The notes under the pieces are model-generated. The model ran no database searches. It had not been told where the DNA came from and was given only the letters and a program-made list of their open reading frames with translations. Position numbers and translations under genes: made by a program. A stretch of DNA of 5,538 nt from Pseudomonadota bacterium (GTDB lineage: Bacteria > Pseudomonadota > Alphaproteobacteria > Rhizobiales > Beijerinckiaceae). Below, piece by piece: positions 1 to 5,538 of the stretch (positions are counted from its first letter, which is position 1; each line of letters starts with the position of its first letter). The stretch covers positions 1-5,538 of the forward strand of contig JAEXUU010000228.1 in NCBI GenBank assembly GCA_023452965.1, given 5' to 3'.

Positions 1-20
1 GCGGGAGCCTGTTCCGATGA
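1..20 (+). CDS. 3' end of upstream gene, probably GTA hub protein (DUF2163, g13-like)
   Basis: Only the last codons are visible. Reading back from the TGA at 18-20 gives a C-terminus ending in Gly-Ser-Leu-Phe-Arg. The stop overlaps the next gene's ATG as ATGA, the usual arrangement in translationally coupled tail operons. In RcGTA-type clusters the gene immediately before the NlpC/P60 peptidase is the DUF2163 hub protein, so that is the expected identity. This rests on gene order plus the overlap, not on recognisable domain sequence, because six codons cannot identify a family. Confidence 0.5.
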
Positions 21-475
21 GCGCCGCCACGGAGCCGGGCGTGGCCACGCGTATCCGTGTCGTCGCGGCGGCGCGTTCCTGGCTGGGGACGCCCTACCAC
101 CATCAGGCCTCGCTGCGCGGTGTCGGCTGCGACTGCCTCGGCCTCGTGCGCGGCGTCTGGCGCGAGCTTTACGGGAGCGAGCCGGAAGCCGTGCCGCCCT
201 ATGACCAGCACTGGGCGCAGCATGCCGCCGGCGAGACCCTGGCGCTCGCCGCGATGCGCCATCTCAGGGCCGGCGCGCCGGCCGAAGCTCAGCCAGGCGA
301 CGTGATGCTCTTCCGCTGGCGCGACAATCTGCCGGCGGCGCATTGCGCGATCCTGAGCGAGCCCGGATCGATCGTTCACGCTCATGACGGCGCGGCGGTC
401 GGCGAGGTCGCCTTCACGGGCTGGTGGCGCCGCCATTGCAGCCATGCCTTTTCGTTTCCGGAGCTGGTTCGCTGA
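17..475 (+). CDS. NlpC/P60 family peptidase, GTA g14-like (tail-tip cell-wall hydrolase)
   Basis: A 152-residue single-domain NlpC/P60 (papain-like) cysteine peptidase, the size usual for phage and GTA tail peptidases. An N-terminal helix (residues 9-22) leads into the family signature Trp-Leu-Gly-Thr-Pro-Tyr (22-27). The catalytic Cys40 lies in Gly-Cys-Asp-Cys-Leu-Gly. A Pro-Gly-Asp-Val turn (93-96) precedes the likely catalytic His109, with His121 as the probable third polar residue. There is no signal peptide, as expected for a protein packed into a particle. The family cleaves peptide stems of peptidoglycan; in RcGTA the equivalent protein sits in the tail tip and is thought to open the recipient's cell wall. 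The ATG at 17 overlaps the upstream stop (ATGA) and has a GGAG at 4-7. Its stop shares one base with the next start, so the genes are probably translationally coupled. Family is certain; GTA assignment, rather than a prophage, rests on the neighbour. Confidence 0.93.
   Translation: MSAATEPGVATRIRVVAAARSWLGTPYHHQASLRGVGCDCLGLVRGVWRELYGSEPEAVPPYDQHWAQHAAGETLALAAMRHLRAGAPAEAQPGDVMLFRWRDNLPAAHCAILSEPGSIVHAHDGAAVGEVAFTGWWRRHCSHAFSFPELVR
460..463 (+). promoter_or_regulatory. Ribosome binding site for the g15-like gene
   Basis: GGAG lies inside the peptidase gene, 11 bases before ATG 475. Together with the TGATG stop/start overlap, it supports 475 rather than the in-frame ATG at 424 as the start of the large tail protein. 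Confidence 0.55.
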
Positions 476-3400
476 TGGCCACGCTTGTTCTCCAGGTCGC
501 CGGCTCGGTGCTGGGCGGCATGCTCGGTGGTCCCGTCGGTGCGGTGATCGGCCGAGCGCTCGGCGCCGCTGCCGGCGCCGGGCTCGATCAATCCCTGCTC
601 GGCGGGGGCGGCGGAACCCGTATCGTCGAGGGGCCGCGCCTGACCGAGATCGAAGGCTTGGCCTCGACCGAGGGAGCCCCGATCCCGCGCGTCTATGGCC
701 GCGCCCGGATCGGCGGACAGCTGATCTGGGCGACGCGCTTCGAGGAGGAGGTGACGACCACGGTCACCCGCAGCAAGCGCGGCGGCAAGGGTGGGCAGAA
801 GGCCCAGAAGACCTACGAAACGACCTACTCCTACTATGCCAATCTCGCCATCGGCCTGTGCGAGGGGCCGATCGCCTTCGTGCGCCGGATCTGGGCCGAT
901 GGCCGCGAGATCGATTTCAATGCCGTGACGCTGCGCGTCCATCGCGGCTTTCCCGATCAGCAGCCCGATCCGTTGATCGCGGCCAAGGAGGCTGGCGAGG
1001 CTCCCGGCTATCGCGGCACGGCCTATGTCGTGTTCGAGCGCTTTCCCCTGGCCGATTACGGCAACCGCGTGCCGCAATTCTCCTTCGAGGTGGTGCGCGC
1101 AGTACCGGGCCTCGGCAACATGATCCGCGCCGTGACGCTGATCCCCGGTGCGAGCGAGTTCATCTACCAGCCGACCCTGGTGAACCAGGAGCCGGAGGCC
1201 GGCGTCACGATCCCTGAGAACCGGCACCAATGGCACAGCGCCTCCGATGTCGACGGGGCGATCACCCATCTGCTGGCGCTCTGCCCGCAGTTGCGGCGGA
1301 TCTCGCTGGTGGTGAGCTGGTTCGGCGACGATCTGCGCGCCGGCTCCTGCACGGTCGCACCGCGCGTCGAGATCGCGCAGAAGACGATCACGGGCGCGGA
1401 ATGGTCCGTTGCCGGGCTCGTCCGTTTCCAGGCGCGCCTGGTCAGCCAGTCGGATGGAAAGCCGGCCTATGGCGGCACCCCCTCCGACGACAGCGTGATC
1501 GCGCTGATCCGCAAGCTGCGCGACGTCTATGGACTGGAGGTCGTGCTCTATCCCTTCGTGATGATGGATATCCCGGCCGACAACACTCTGCCGGATCCCC
1601 ATAGCGGCAATGCCTCGCAGCCACCCTATCCCTGGCGCGGCCGGATGAGCTGCTCGCCGGCGCCCGGCCGGCCGGACACCCCCGATGCAAGCCCGGCCGC
1701 GGCCGCGCAGATCGCGAGCTTCCTCGGCTCGGCCCGAGCGAGCGATTTTTCGCTCTTCGGCGATCGAGTTCTCTGCGCGGTGCCCGAGGACTGGGGCTTT
1801 CGCCGCGCCGTGCTGCATGCCGCGATGCTGGCCAAGGCGGCCGGCGGGGTCGCCGGCTTCATCATTGGCTCCGAATTGGTCGGCCTGACGCGGGTGCGCA
1901 GCGCCCCCGGCGTCTATCCGATGGTCGACGGGCTCGTCGCGCTGGCGGCGGAGGTGCGCGCGCTGCTGCCCGCGCCGAGCCGCTTGACCTATGCTGCGGA
2001 CTGGACGGAATACGGCGCCCATGTCCGCGATGGTGGGCAGGAGGTGCGCTTTCCGCTCGATCGGCTCTGGGCTTCGCCGGATATCGACGCGATCGGCATC
2101 GACTACTATGCGCCGCTGACTGATTGGCGCGACACGCCGGGTCATGCCGACATCTCATTGGCGCGCGGGCCTGCCGATGTCGATCATCTGCGCGCCCGCC
2201 TGATCTCTGGCGAGGCTTACGACTGGTATTATGCCTCGCCGGCCGACCGGCAGTCCCAGAACCGCCTGCCGATCAGCGACGGTGCCTTCGGCAAGCCCTG
2301 GATCTTCCGGCCGAAGGACCTGCCGGGCTGGTGGTCCAATTTTCACGTCGAGCGCTTCAGTGGCTCCGAAGTCGGCGCCACTTCCTGGCTTCCCGGTTCG
2401 AAGCCGATCTGGCTGACCGAGATCGGCCTGCCGGCGGTCGACAAGGGCGGCAACTCGCCGAACGTCTTTCCCGATCCGAAATCCGTCGATGGCGGCTATC
2501 CGCATTTCTCGACTCGTGCCCGCGACGACCTCGTGCAGGCGCGCGGCCTCGAGGCGATCCTCTCCGGCTTCGATCCGGCGCTGCCGGGCTTCGACCCCAG
2601 GGCCAACCCGATCTTCGAGCCCGCCGGACGGCGCATGGTCGATCCCGCGAACGTCTATGTCTGGACCTGGGATGCGCGGCCATTCCCGGCCTTTCCGGAT
2701 CTGCAATCGGTTTGGGCCGACGGGCCTAATTACGACACCGGCCACTGGATCAATGGCCGGCTCGAAGGGGCGACGCTCGACCGGCTGGTGCGGGCGATCC
2801 TCGCCGATTACGGCCTGCCGGCGCCCGACGAGATCGCGGTCGACGGCTTCCTCGACGGCTATGTCCTCGACCGTCCGCTTTCGGCGCGAGCGGCCCTCGA
2901 GCAGCTCGCGCAGGCCTTCGGATTCGACGTCGCGATGTCCGCCGGCAGGCTGTCCTTTCGCGGACGTGCCGCTGCTGTCGCCCGCGAGCTTTCGCCCGAC
3001 GACCTCGTCCTCGACCGCGACGGCCAGCCATTCTCGCTGCGTCGGGCCGAGGAAAGCGAGCTGCCGCGCGAGCTGCGCCTCGCCCATATCGACGGCGACG
3101 ACGACTATCGTCGGGCTGCCGCGCGTTCGCGCCGGTTGGCCGGCGCCGCGAGGCGCGAAAGCGCGATCGAGACCGCCATCGTCACCCGACGGGCCGAGGG
3201 CCAGCGCCTGGCCGAGCAGCGCCTGCAGGAGATCTGGGCGGGCCGCGAGACGCTGGAACTCGAGCTTTCGCCGCGCCGGATAGACCTCGAACCCGGCGAT
3301 GTCGTCTCGTTGGAGGTCGCAGGACGCCCGCGCTTGTTCCGGCTGACGCGCATCAGCGATGGCATCACCCGCAAGGCAAGCGCCCGGGCGGTCGAGCCGG

Positions 3401-4404
3401 CGATCTATCGCGGTGCGGCACTCGGACATCTGGGCTCGCGGCCGGTCAAGGTCGCGCCGCGGGTGGCGGGGCGCCCCGACGCGCTGGTGCTCGACCTGCC
3501 GATCGCGCGCGGCTCGCCACCGGTGCTGCAGCACCTCGCTGCGTTCGCCGAGCCCTGGCCGGGTGGGCTCGCGATCTGGCGCGCAGCCGAAGGCATGCCC
3601 TTCACCTTGCACGGCTTCGTCGCTGCGCCCTCGATCATGGGCGAGACGCTGACACCGCTGCAGCCCGGGCCGCTCTGGCGGACGGATCGGCATGCCAGCG
3701 TCGATGTCAGGTTGCGTGGCGGCTCGCTCAGCTCCGTCTCGGTCGAGGCGGCGCTCGCCGGGGCCAATGCGCTCGCTTTGCTCGACGTTGCCGGCCATGT
3801 CGAGATCGTCACGGCCGCCCGCGCCGAGCTGATCGGGTCGCGGGTTTTCCGGCTGTCGCAGATGGTTCGTGGCCTGGGCGGTTCCGAGCAAGCTGCGGCA
3901 CGAGTTCTGCCAGCCGGAGCACGCCTCGTCGTCCTCGACGGCGCGGCAGAAGTGCTGAGCGCGACGCTCGACGAACTCGGGCGCCGATGGCGCTATCGCA
4001 TCGGCCCCGCCAATGCCGATGTCGCGGGACCTGCGATGCGCGAGCTCGTCGCGACTGTGGGGACTGCCGCGCTGCGCCCGCTTGCCCCCGTGCATCCTCG
4101 GGGACGCCGTGTGCCGGACGGCGTGCTGCTGCGCTGGATCAGGCGCACCAGGGTCGACGGCGATTCCTGGGAGGCAGCAGAAGTCCCGCTCGGCGAGGAG
4201 ATCGAACGCTATCGGGTGACCATCTACCGGGCGGGCCTGGCCAAGCGGGTCATCGAGAGTGCGGTGCCGGATCTGCTCTATCCGACCGCAAGCGAGATCG
4301 AGGATTTCGGTGCCGCGCAGCCGAGCCTCGATATCGAGCTCGATCAGATCAGCCTCGTCGCCGGCGTCGGGCCGCCCTGGCGTGGACACGTCACGATTCG
4401 CTGA
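475..4404 (+). CDS. GTA/phage tail-tip 'megatron' protein, g15-like, with glycoside hydrolase-like TIM barrel
   Basis: A 1309-residue protein, close to the roughly 1300 residues of RcGTA g15, so apparently full length. Layout: a Gly/Ala-rich hydrophobic N-terminus (1-48); a conserved hub-type region (about 49-370) containing Arg-Val-Tyr-Gly-Arg and a basic loop at 99-112; a GTA TIM-barrel domain (about 375-760) with Gly-Ser-Glu467, Asp543-Tyr-Tyr and Thr-Glu649-Ile-Gly at positions resembling glycosidase active-site strands; a phage-tail_3-type region (about 770-990) with Glu-Pro-Gly-Asp-Val-Val near 939-944; and a C-terminal beta-rich region typical of the family (Met-Val-Arg-Gly near 1130, His-Pro-Arg-Gly-Arg near 1207, Asp-Ser-Trp near 1230). 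By homology it forms the baseplate tip that contacts the recipient envelope. I chose ATG 475 because it overlaps the previous stop as TGATG and has GGAG at 460-463; an in-frame ATG at 424 would add 17 residues lying inside the peptidase gene. Enzymatic activity of the barrel is inference. Confidence 0.96.
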   Translation: MATLVLQVAGSVLGGMLGGPVGAVIGRALGAAAGAGLDQSLLGGGGGTRIVEGPRLTEIEGLASTEGAPIPRVYGRARIGGQLIWATRFEEEVTTTVTRSKRGGKGGQKAQKTYETTYSYYANLAIGLCEGPIAFVRRIWADGREIDFNAVTLRVHRGFPDQQPDPLIAAKEAGEAPGYRGTAYVVFERFPLADYGNRVPQFSFEVVRAVPGLGNMIRAVTLIPGASEFIYQPTLVNQEPEAGVTIPENRHQWHSASDVDGAITHLLALCPQLRRISLVVSWFGDDLRAGSCTVAPRVEIAQKTITGAEWSVAGLVRFQARLVSQSDGKPAYGGTPSDDSVIALIRKLRDVYGLEVVLYPFVMMDIPADNTLPDPHSGNASQPPYPWRGRMSCSPAPGRPDTPDASPAAAAQIASFLGSARASDFSLFGDRVLCAVPEDWGFRRAVLHAAMLAKAAGGVAGFIIGSELVGLTRVRSAPGVYPMVDGLVALAAEVRALLPAPSRLTYAADWTEYGAHVRDGGQEVRFPLDRLWASPDIDAIGIDYYAPLTDWRDTPGHADISLARGPADVDHLRARLISGEAYDWYYASPADRQSQNRLPISDGAFGKPWIFRPKDLPGWWSNFHVERFSGSEVGATSWLPGSKPIWLTEIGLPAVDKGGNSPNVFPDPKSVDGGYPHFSTRARDDLVQARGLEAILSGFDPALPGFDPRANPIFEPAGRRMVDPANVYVWTWDARPFPAFPDLQSVWADGPNYDTGHWINGRLEGATLDRLVRAILADYGLPAPDEIAVDGFLDGYVLDRPLSARAALEQLAQAFGFDVAMSAGRLSFRGRAAAVARELSPDDLVLDRDGQPFSLRRAEESELPRELRLAHIDGDDDYRRAAARSRRLAGAARRESAIETAIVTRRAEGQRLAEQRLQEIWAGRETLELELSPRRIDLEPGDVVSLEVAGRPRLFRLTRISDGITRKASARAVEPAIYRGAALGHLGSRPVKVAPRVAGRPDALVLDLPIARGSPPVLQHLAAFAEPWPGGLAIWRAAEGMPFTLHGFVAAPSIMGETLTPLQPGPLWRTDRHASVDVRLRGGSLSSVSVEAALAGANALALLDVAGHVEIVTAARAELIGSRVFRLSQMVRGLGGSEQAAARVLPAGARLVVLDGAAEVLSATLDELGRRWRYRIGPANADVAGPAMRELVATVGTAALRPLAPVHPRGRRVPDGVLLRWIRRTRVDGDSWEAAEVPLGEEIERYRVTIYRAGLAKRVIESAVPDLLYPTASEIEDFGAAQPSLDIELDQISLVAGVGPPWRGHVTIR

Positions 4405-4418
4405 GCTAGGCTTGCCGG

Positions 4419-4450
4419 GCCGCAAGCGCTGCGGACAACTGCCGCAAGCG
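4419..4450. repeat. 10-bp direct repeat, 22-bp period
   Basis: GCCGCAAGCG occurs at 4419-4428 and again, identically, at 4441-4450. The 22-base offset is about two turns of the helix, so both copies would face the same side of the DNA. OmpR/PhoB-family regulators such as the one encoded just downstream usually bind direct repeats, so an operator is conceivable. The second copy also forms one arm of the hairpin at 4427-4450, which is an alternative explanation. Confidence 0.4.
4427..4450 (+). terminator. Weak hairpin, possible end of GTA transcript
   Basis: CGCTGCGG (4427-4434) can pair with CCGCAAGCG (4442-4450) through eight base pairs with one bulged A and a 7-base loop. It begins 22 bases after the g15-like stop, a sensible place for a terminator. 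The following bases (GGTGTTCATG) are not a T-tract, so it does not qualify as a standard intrinsic terminator and readthrough into the next operon is plausible. Confidence 0.25.
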
Positions 4451-4476
4451 GGTGTTCATGGCGCATTCACGCGGGC

Positions 4477-4480
4477 AGGA
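4477..4480 (+). promoter_or_regulatory. Ribosome binding site for the PepSY-type gene
   Basis: AGGA with 7 bases to ATG 4488 favours that start over the in-frame ATGs at 4494 and 4530. Confidence 0.55.
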
Positions 4481-4487
4481 CTAGCGC

Positions 4488-4814
4488 ATGCTGATGACGC
4501 TGCTCGATCCGACCACCGCAACTTTCGCCATGCTGACGCTTGTGGCCTCACCGGTGATCCCGGCCGACACGTCGCAGCCGATCGCCTGTCTTTCGGCGAG
4601 CGAGACGCGCGATGCGGTCTCCGACGGCAAGGTCATGCAGCCGGCCGCCGCGTCGCGGCATGCGCGCGAGGCCGCCCCCGGGGAGGTCGTCCGGATCCGT
4701 CTCTGCCGGCTCGGCGACGACTATGTCTATGTCGTCACCACCTTGAAGCGCGACGGGCGCGTCGCTCGCGTGACCCTCGACGGGCATTCGGGCAAGGTGG
4801 CGGACATCCGCTAG
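4488..4814 (+). CDS. Small exported PepSY-type protein, FeuN-like
   Basis: A 108-residue protein. The N-terminus has a hydrophobic stretch (about 13-26) followed by Pro-Ala-Asp, compatible with export, although it lacks the positive charge of a standard signal peptide. The rest resembles a single PepSY domain: a helix rich in Ala/Arg/Glu (about 36-63), then beta strands Val-Val-Arg-Ile-Arg-Leu (67-72) and Tyr-Val-Tyr-Val-Val (79-83), and a final hairpin ending Asp-Gly-His-Ser-Gly-Lys-Val (98-104), the characteristic PepSY ending. Cys34 and Cys73 could form a disulfide in the periplasm. It sits 43 bases before a FeuP-like regulator. In S. meliloti the gene in this place is feuN, an 83-residue precursor whose processed periplasmic form inhibits FeuP-FeuQ signalling. 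A similar restraint on the kinase is inferred here from position, size and likely export; I could not align the two, so no symbol is given. If translation began at 4530 the leader would be 14 residues shorter. Confidence 0.83.
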   Translation: MLMTLLDPTTATFAMLTLVASPVIPADTSQPIACLSASETRDAVSDGKVMQPAAASRHAREAAPGEVVRIRLCRLGDDYVYVVTTLKRDGRVARVTLDGHSGKVADIR

Positions 4815-4843
4815 TTCCGCTATTTCCCCCTGACATTTGCAAT

Positions 4844-4847
4844 GGAG
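4844..4847 (+). promoter_or_regulatory. Ribosome binding site deciding the GTG start of the response regulator
   Basis: GGAG lies 10 bases before GTG 4858. The reading frame stays open upstream to a TTG at 4837, but that start would place this site inside the gene and add seven residues before the conserved first strand of the receiver domain. Confidence 0.65.
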
Positions 4848-4857
4848 TGATCCCGCC

Positions 4858-5523
4858 GTGCGACTGCTCGTCGTCGAGGACGACAAGGACCTCAACCGCC
4901 AGATCGTCAACGCGCTCGAGAATGCCGGCTACGCGGTCGACAAGGCCTTCGACGGCGAGGAAGGGCTCTATCTCGGCGAGACCGAGCCCTATGACGCCGT
5001 GATTCTCGATCTCGGCCTGCCCAAGGTCGACGGTGTCGCCGTGCTGCAGGGCTGGCGCCGGGCCGAGAAGACCATGCCGGTGCTGATCCTGACCGCGCGC
5101 GACCGCTGGAGCGACAAGGTTGCCGGTTTCGATGCCGGCGCCGACGACTATGTCGTCAAGCCGTTCCATATCGAGGAGCTCCTCGCCCGGGTGCGTGCCT
5201 TGCTCCGCCGAGCCGCCGGCCATGCCACCTCCGAGCTGATCTGCGGCCCCGTCCGCCTCGACACGCGCGCCAGCCGTGTCGTCGTAGACGGCAACCCCGT
5301 GAAGCTGACCTCGCACGAATATCGGCTGCTGGCCTATCTGATGCACCATCAGGGCCGCGTGGTATCGCGCACCGAACTGGTCGAGCATCTCTACGACCAG
5401 GATTTCGACCGCGATTCCAACACGATCGAGGTCTTCGTCGGCCGCTTGCGCAAGAAGCTCGGCGTCGACGTCATCGAGACCGTGCGCGGCCTCGGCTACA
5501 TCGCCGCCGCGAGAGCCGGATGA
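4858..5523 (+). CDS. feuP: OmpR/PhoB-family response regulator, FeuP-like
   Basis: A 221-residue, two-domain transcription regulator of usual family length. The receiver domain (1-about 115) has the acidic pocket Glu7-Asp8-Asp9, phosphorylation site Asp51 in Leu-Asp-Leu-Gly-Leu-Pro, switch residues Thr79 and Tyr98, and the conserved Lys101-Pro-Phe. The C-terminal winged-helix DNA-binding domain (about 124-218) includes the Leu-Thr-Ser-His-Glu-Tyr-Arg-Leu-Leu segment, the recognition-helix region Asp-Ser-Asn-Thr-Ile-Glu-Val, and the Arg-Gly-Leu-Gly-Tyr wing. Several stretches match what I remember of rhizobial FeuP, notably Thr-Ala-Arg-Asp-Arg-Trp-Ser-Asp-Lys-Val (79-88) and His-Leu-Tyr-Asp-Gln-Asp-Phe-Asp-Arg-Asp. 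FeuP with its kinase FeuQ activates ndvA and cyclic beta-glucan export in S. meliloti; the target genes here are unknown. The start is GTG 4858. The stop overlaps the next ATG (ATGA), implying cotranscription with the kinase. The regulator family is certain; the FeuP orthology is probable. Confidence 0.97.
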   Translation: MRLLVVEDDKDLNRQIVNALENAGYAVDKAFDGEEGLYLGETEPYDAVILDLGLPKVDGVAVLQGWRRAEKTMPVLILTARDRWSDKVAGFDAGADDYVVKPFHIEELLARVRALLRRAAGHATSELICGPVRLDTRASRVVVDGNPVKLTSHEYRLLAYLMHHQGRVVSRTELVEHLYDQDFDRDSNTIEVFVGRLRKKLGVDVIETVRGLGYIAAARAG

Positions 5524-5538
5524 TTTCAGCTGGAAACA
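5520..5538 (+). CDS. 5' end of probable sensor histidine kinase (FeuQ-like), cut by window edge
   Basis: ATG at 5520 overlaps the response regulator stop as ATGA and opens a frame of six codons (Met-Ile-Ser-Ala-Gly-Asn) before the window ends. A sensor kinase is the expected next gene in a FeuP-type operon, and the overlap indicates tight coupling. Nothing in these codons identifies the product, so the call rests on context alone. Confidence 0.65.

Larger units (their letters stand above)
4405..4487. other. Spacer between GTA cluster end and the two-component operon
   Basis: An 83-base gap with no gene. It contains a 5-bp inverted repeat (CTTGC 4411-4415, GCAAG 4422-4426), a longer imperfect hairpin (4427-4450), a 10-bp direct repeat, and the ribosome binding site of the next gene. 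No clear -35/-10 pair can be picked out. A promoter for the downstream operon could lie here or within the end of the g15-like gene. Confidence 0.6.

Noticed and set aside
424..474. Upstream ATG at 424 as the start of the g15-like protein
   Set aside because: It would place 17 residues inside the peptidase gene with no family similarity; ATG 475 has the TGATG coupling, a GGAG, and starts at the conserved hydrophobic N-terminus.
382..2145. 587-codon open frame on the - strand opposite the g15-like gene
   Set aside because: Its codons lie exactly opposite the sense codons, so its stops would require sense TTA, CTA or TCA, which are very rare in this GC-rich gene. Its stop at 382-384 is simply a TCA on the + strand. 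The translation is Arg/Ala/Asp/His-rich with no domain, while the + strand is a clear conserved family.
2155..4425. 756-codon open frame on the - strand opposite the rest of the g15-like gene
   Set aside because: Same register as the previous case; it ends only at the TCA codon at 2155-2157. This follows from codon bias and is not evidence of an antisense gene.
4411..4426. Short inverted repeat CTTGC/GCAAG as a terminator
   Set aside because: Only five base pairs with a 6-base loop and no T-tract; within what chance allows in GC-rich DNA.
4837..4857. TTG at 4837 as the start of the response regulator
   Set aside because: The GGAG ribosome site lies downstream of it, and GTG 4858 begins at the conserved Arg-Leu-Leu-Val-Val-Glu-Asp-Asp of the receiver domain.
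4735..5388. 217-codon - strand frame across the response regulator
   Set aside because: It is codon-aligned against the response regulator and spans the intergenic gap without any recognisable protein features; the + strand product has all its catalytic residues.

Overview
The window is GC-rich, with every gene on the + strand and tightly packed. It looks like the chromosome of an alphaproteobacterium, probably of the order Hyphomicrobiales (Rhizobiales). Two things point there. The left three quarters is the 3' end of an RcGTA-type gene transfer agent (GTA) structural cluster, and the response regulator on the right closely resembles rhizobial FeuP. Genus cannot be fixed from this window; a Bosea- or Methylobacterium-like lineage is a guess.

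Region 1 (1-4404) is the GTA/phage tail-tip module. The last codons of an upstream gene, probably the GTA hub protein (DUF2163, g13-like), end in an ATGA overlap with an NlpC/P60 cell-wall peptidase (17-475, g14-like). That gene in turn overlaps by one base (TGATG) the 1309-residue tail-fibre/host-contact 'megatron' protein (475-4404, g15-like). The large protein carries a glycosidase-like TIM-barrel domain and a phage-tail domain. Gene order and sizes match the end of the RcGTA cluster. In that system these proteins form the baseplate that opens the recipient's cell wall for DNA delivery.

Region 2 (4405-4487) is an 83-base spacer. It holds two small inverted repeats and a 10-bp direct repeat with 22-bp periodicity, but no convincing intrinsic terminator.

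Region 3 (4488-5538) is a two-component locus: a small probably exported PepSY-type protein with two cysteines (FeuN-like by position and size), an OmpR/PhoB-family response regulator (FeuP-like), and the first codons of what should be its sensor kinase (FeuQ-like), joined by an ATGA overlap. In Sinorhizobium meliloti the FeuN-FeuP-FeuQ system controls envelope functions, including cyclic glucan export, and FeuN restrains the kinase from the periplasm.

I see no RNA genes, insertion sequences or CRISPR arrays. No wholly undescribed system is evident. The points most worth a second look are the direct abutment of the GTA tail-tip module and an envelope-sensing operon, the candidate operator in the spacer, the conserved acidic residues of the TIM barrel, and the cysteine pair of the small PepSY protein.
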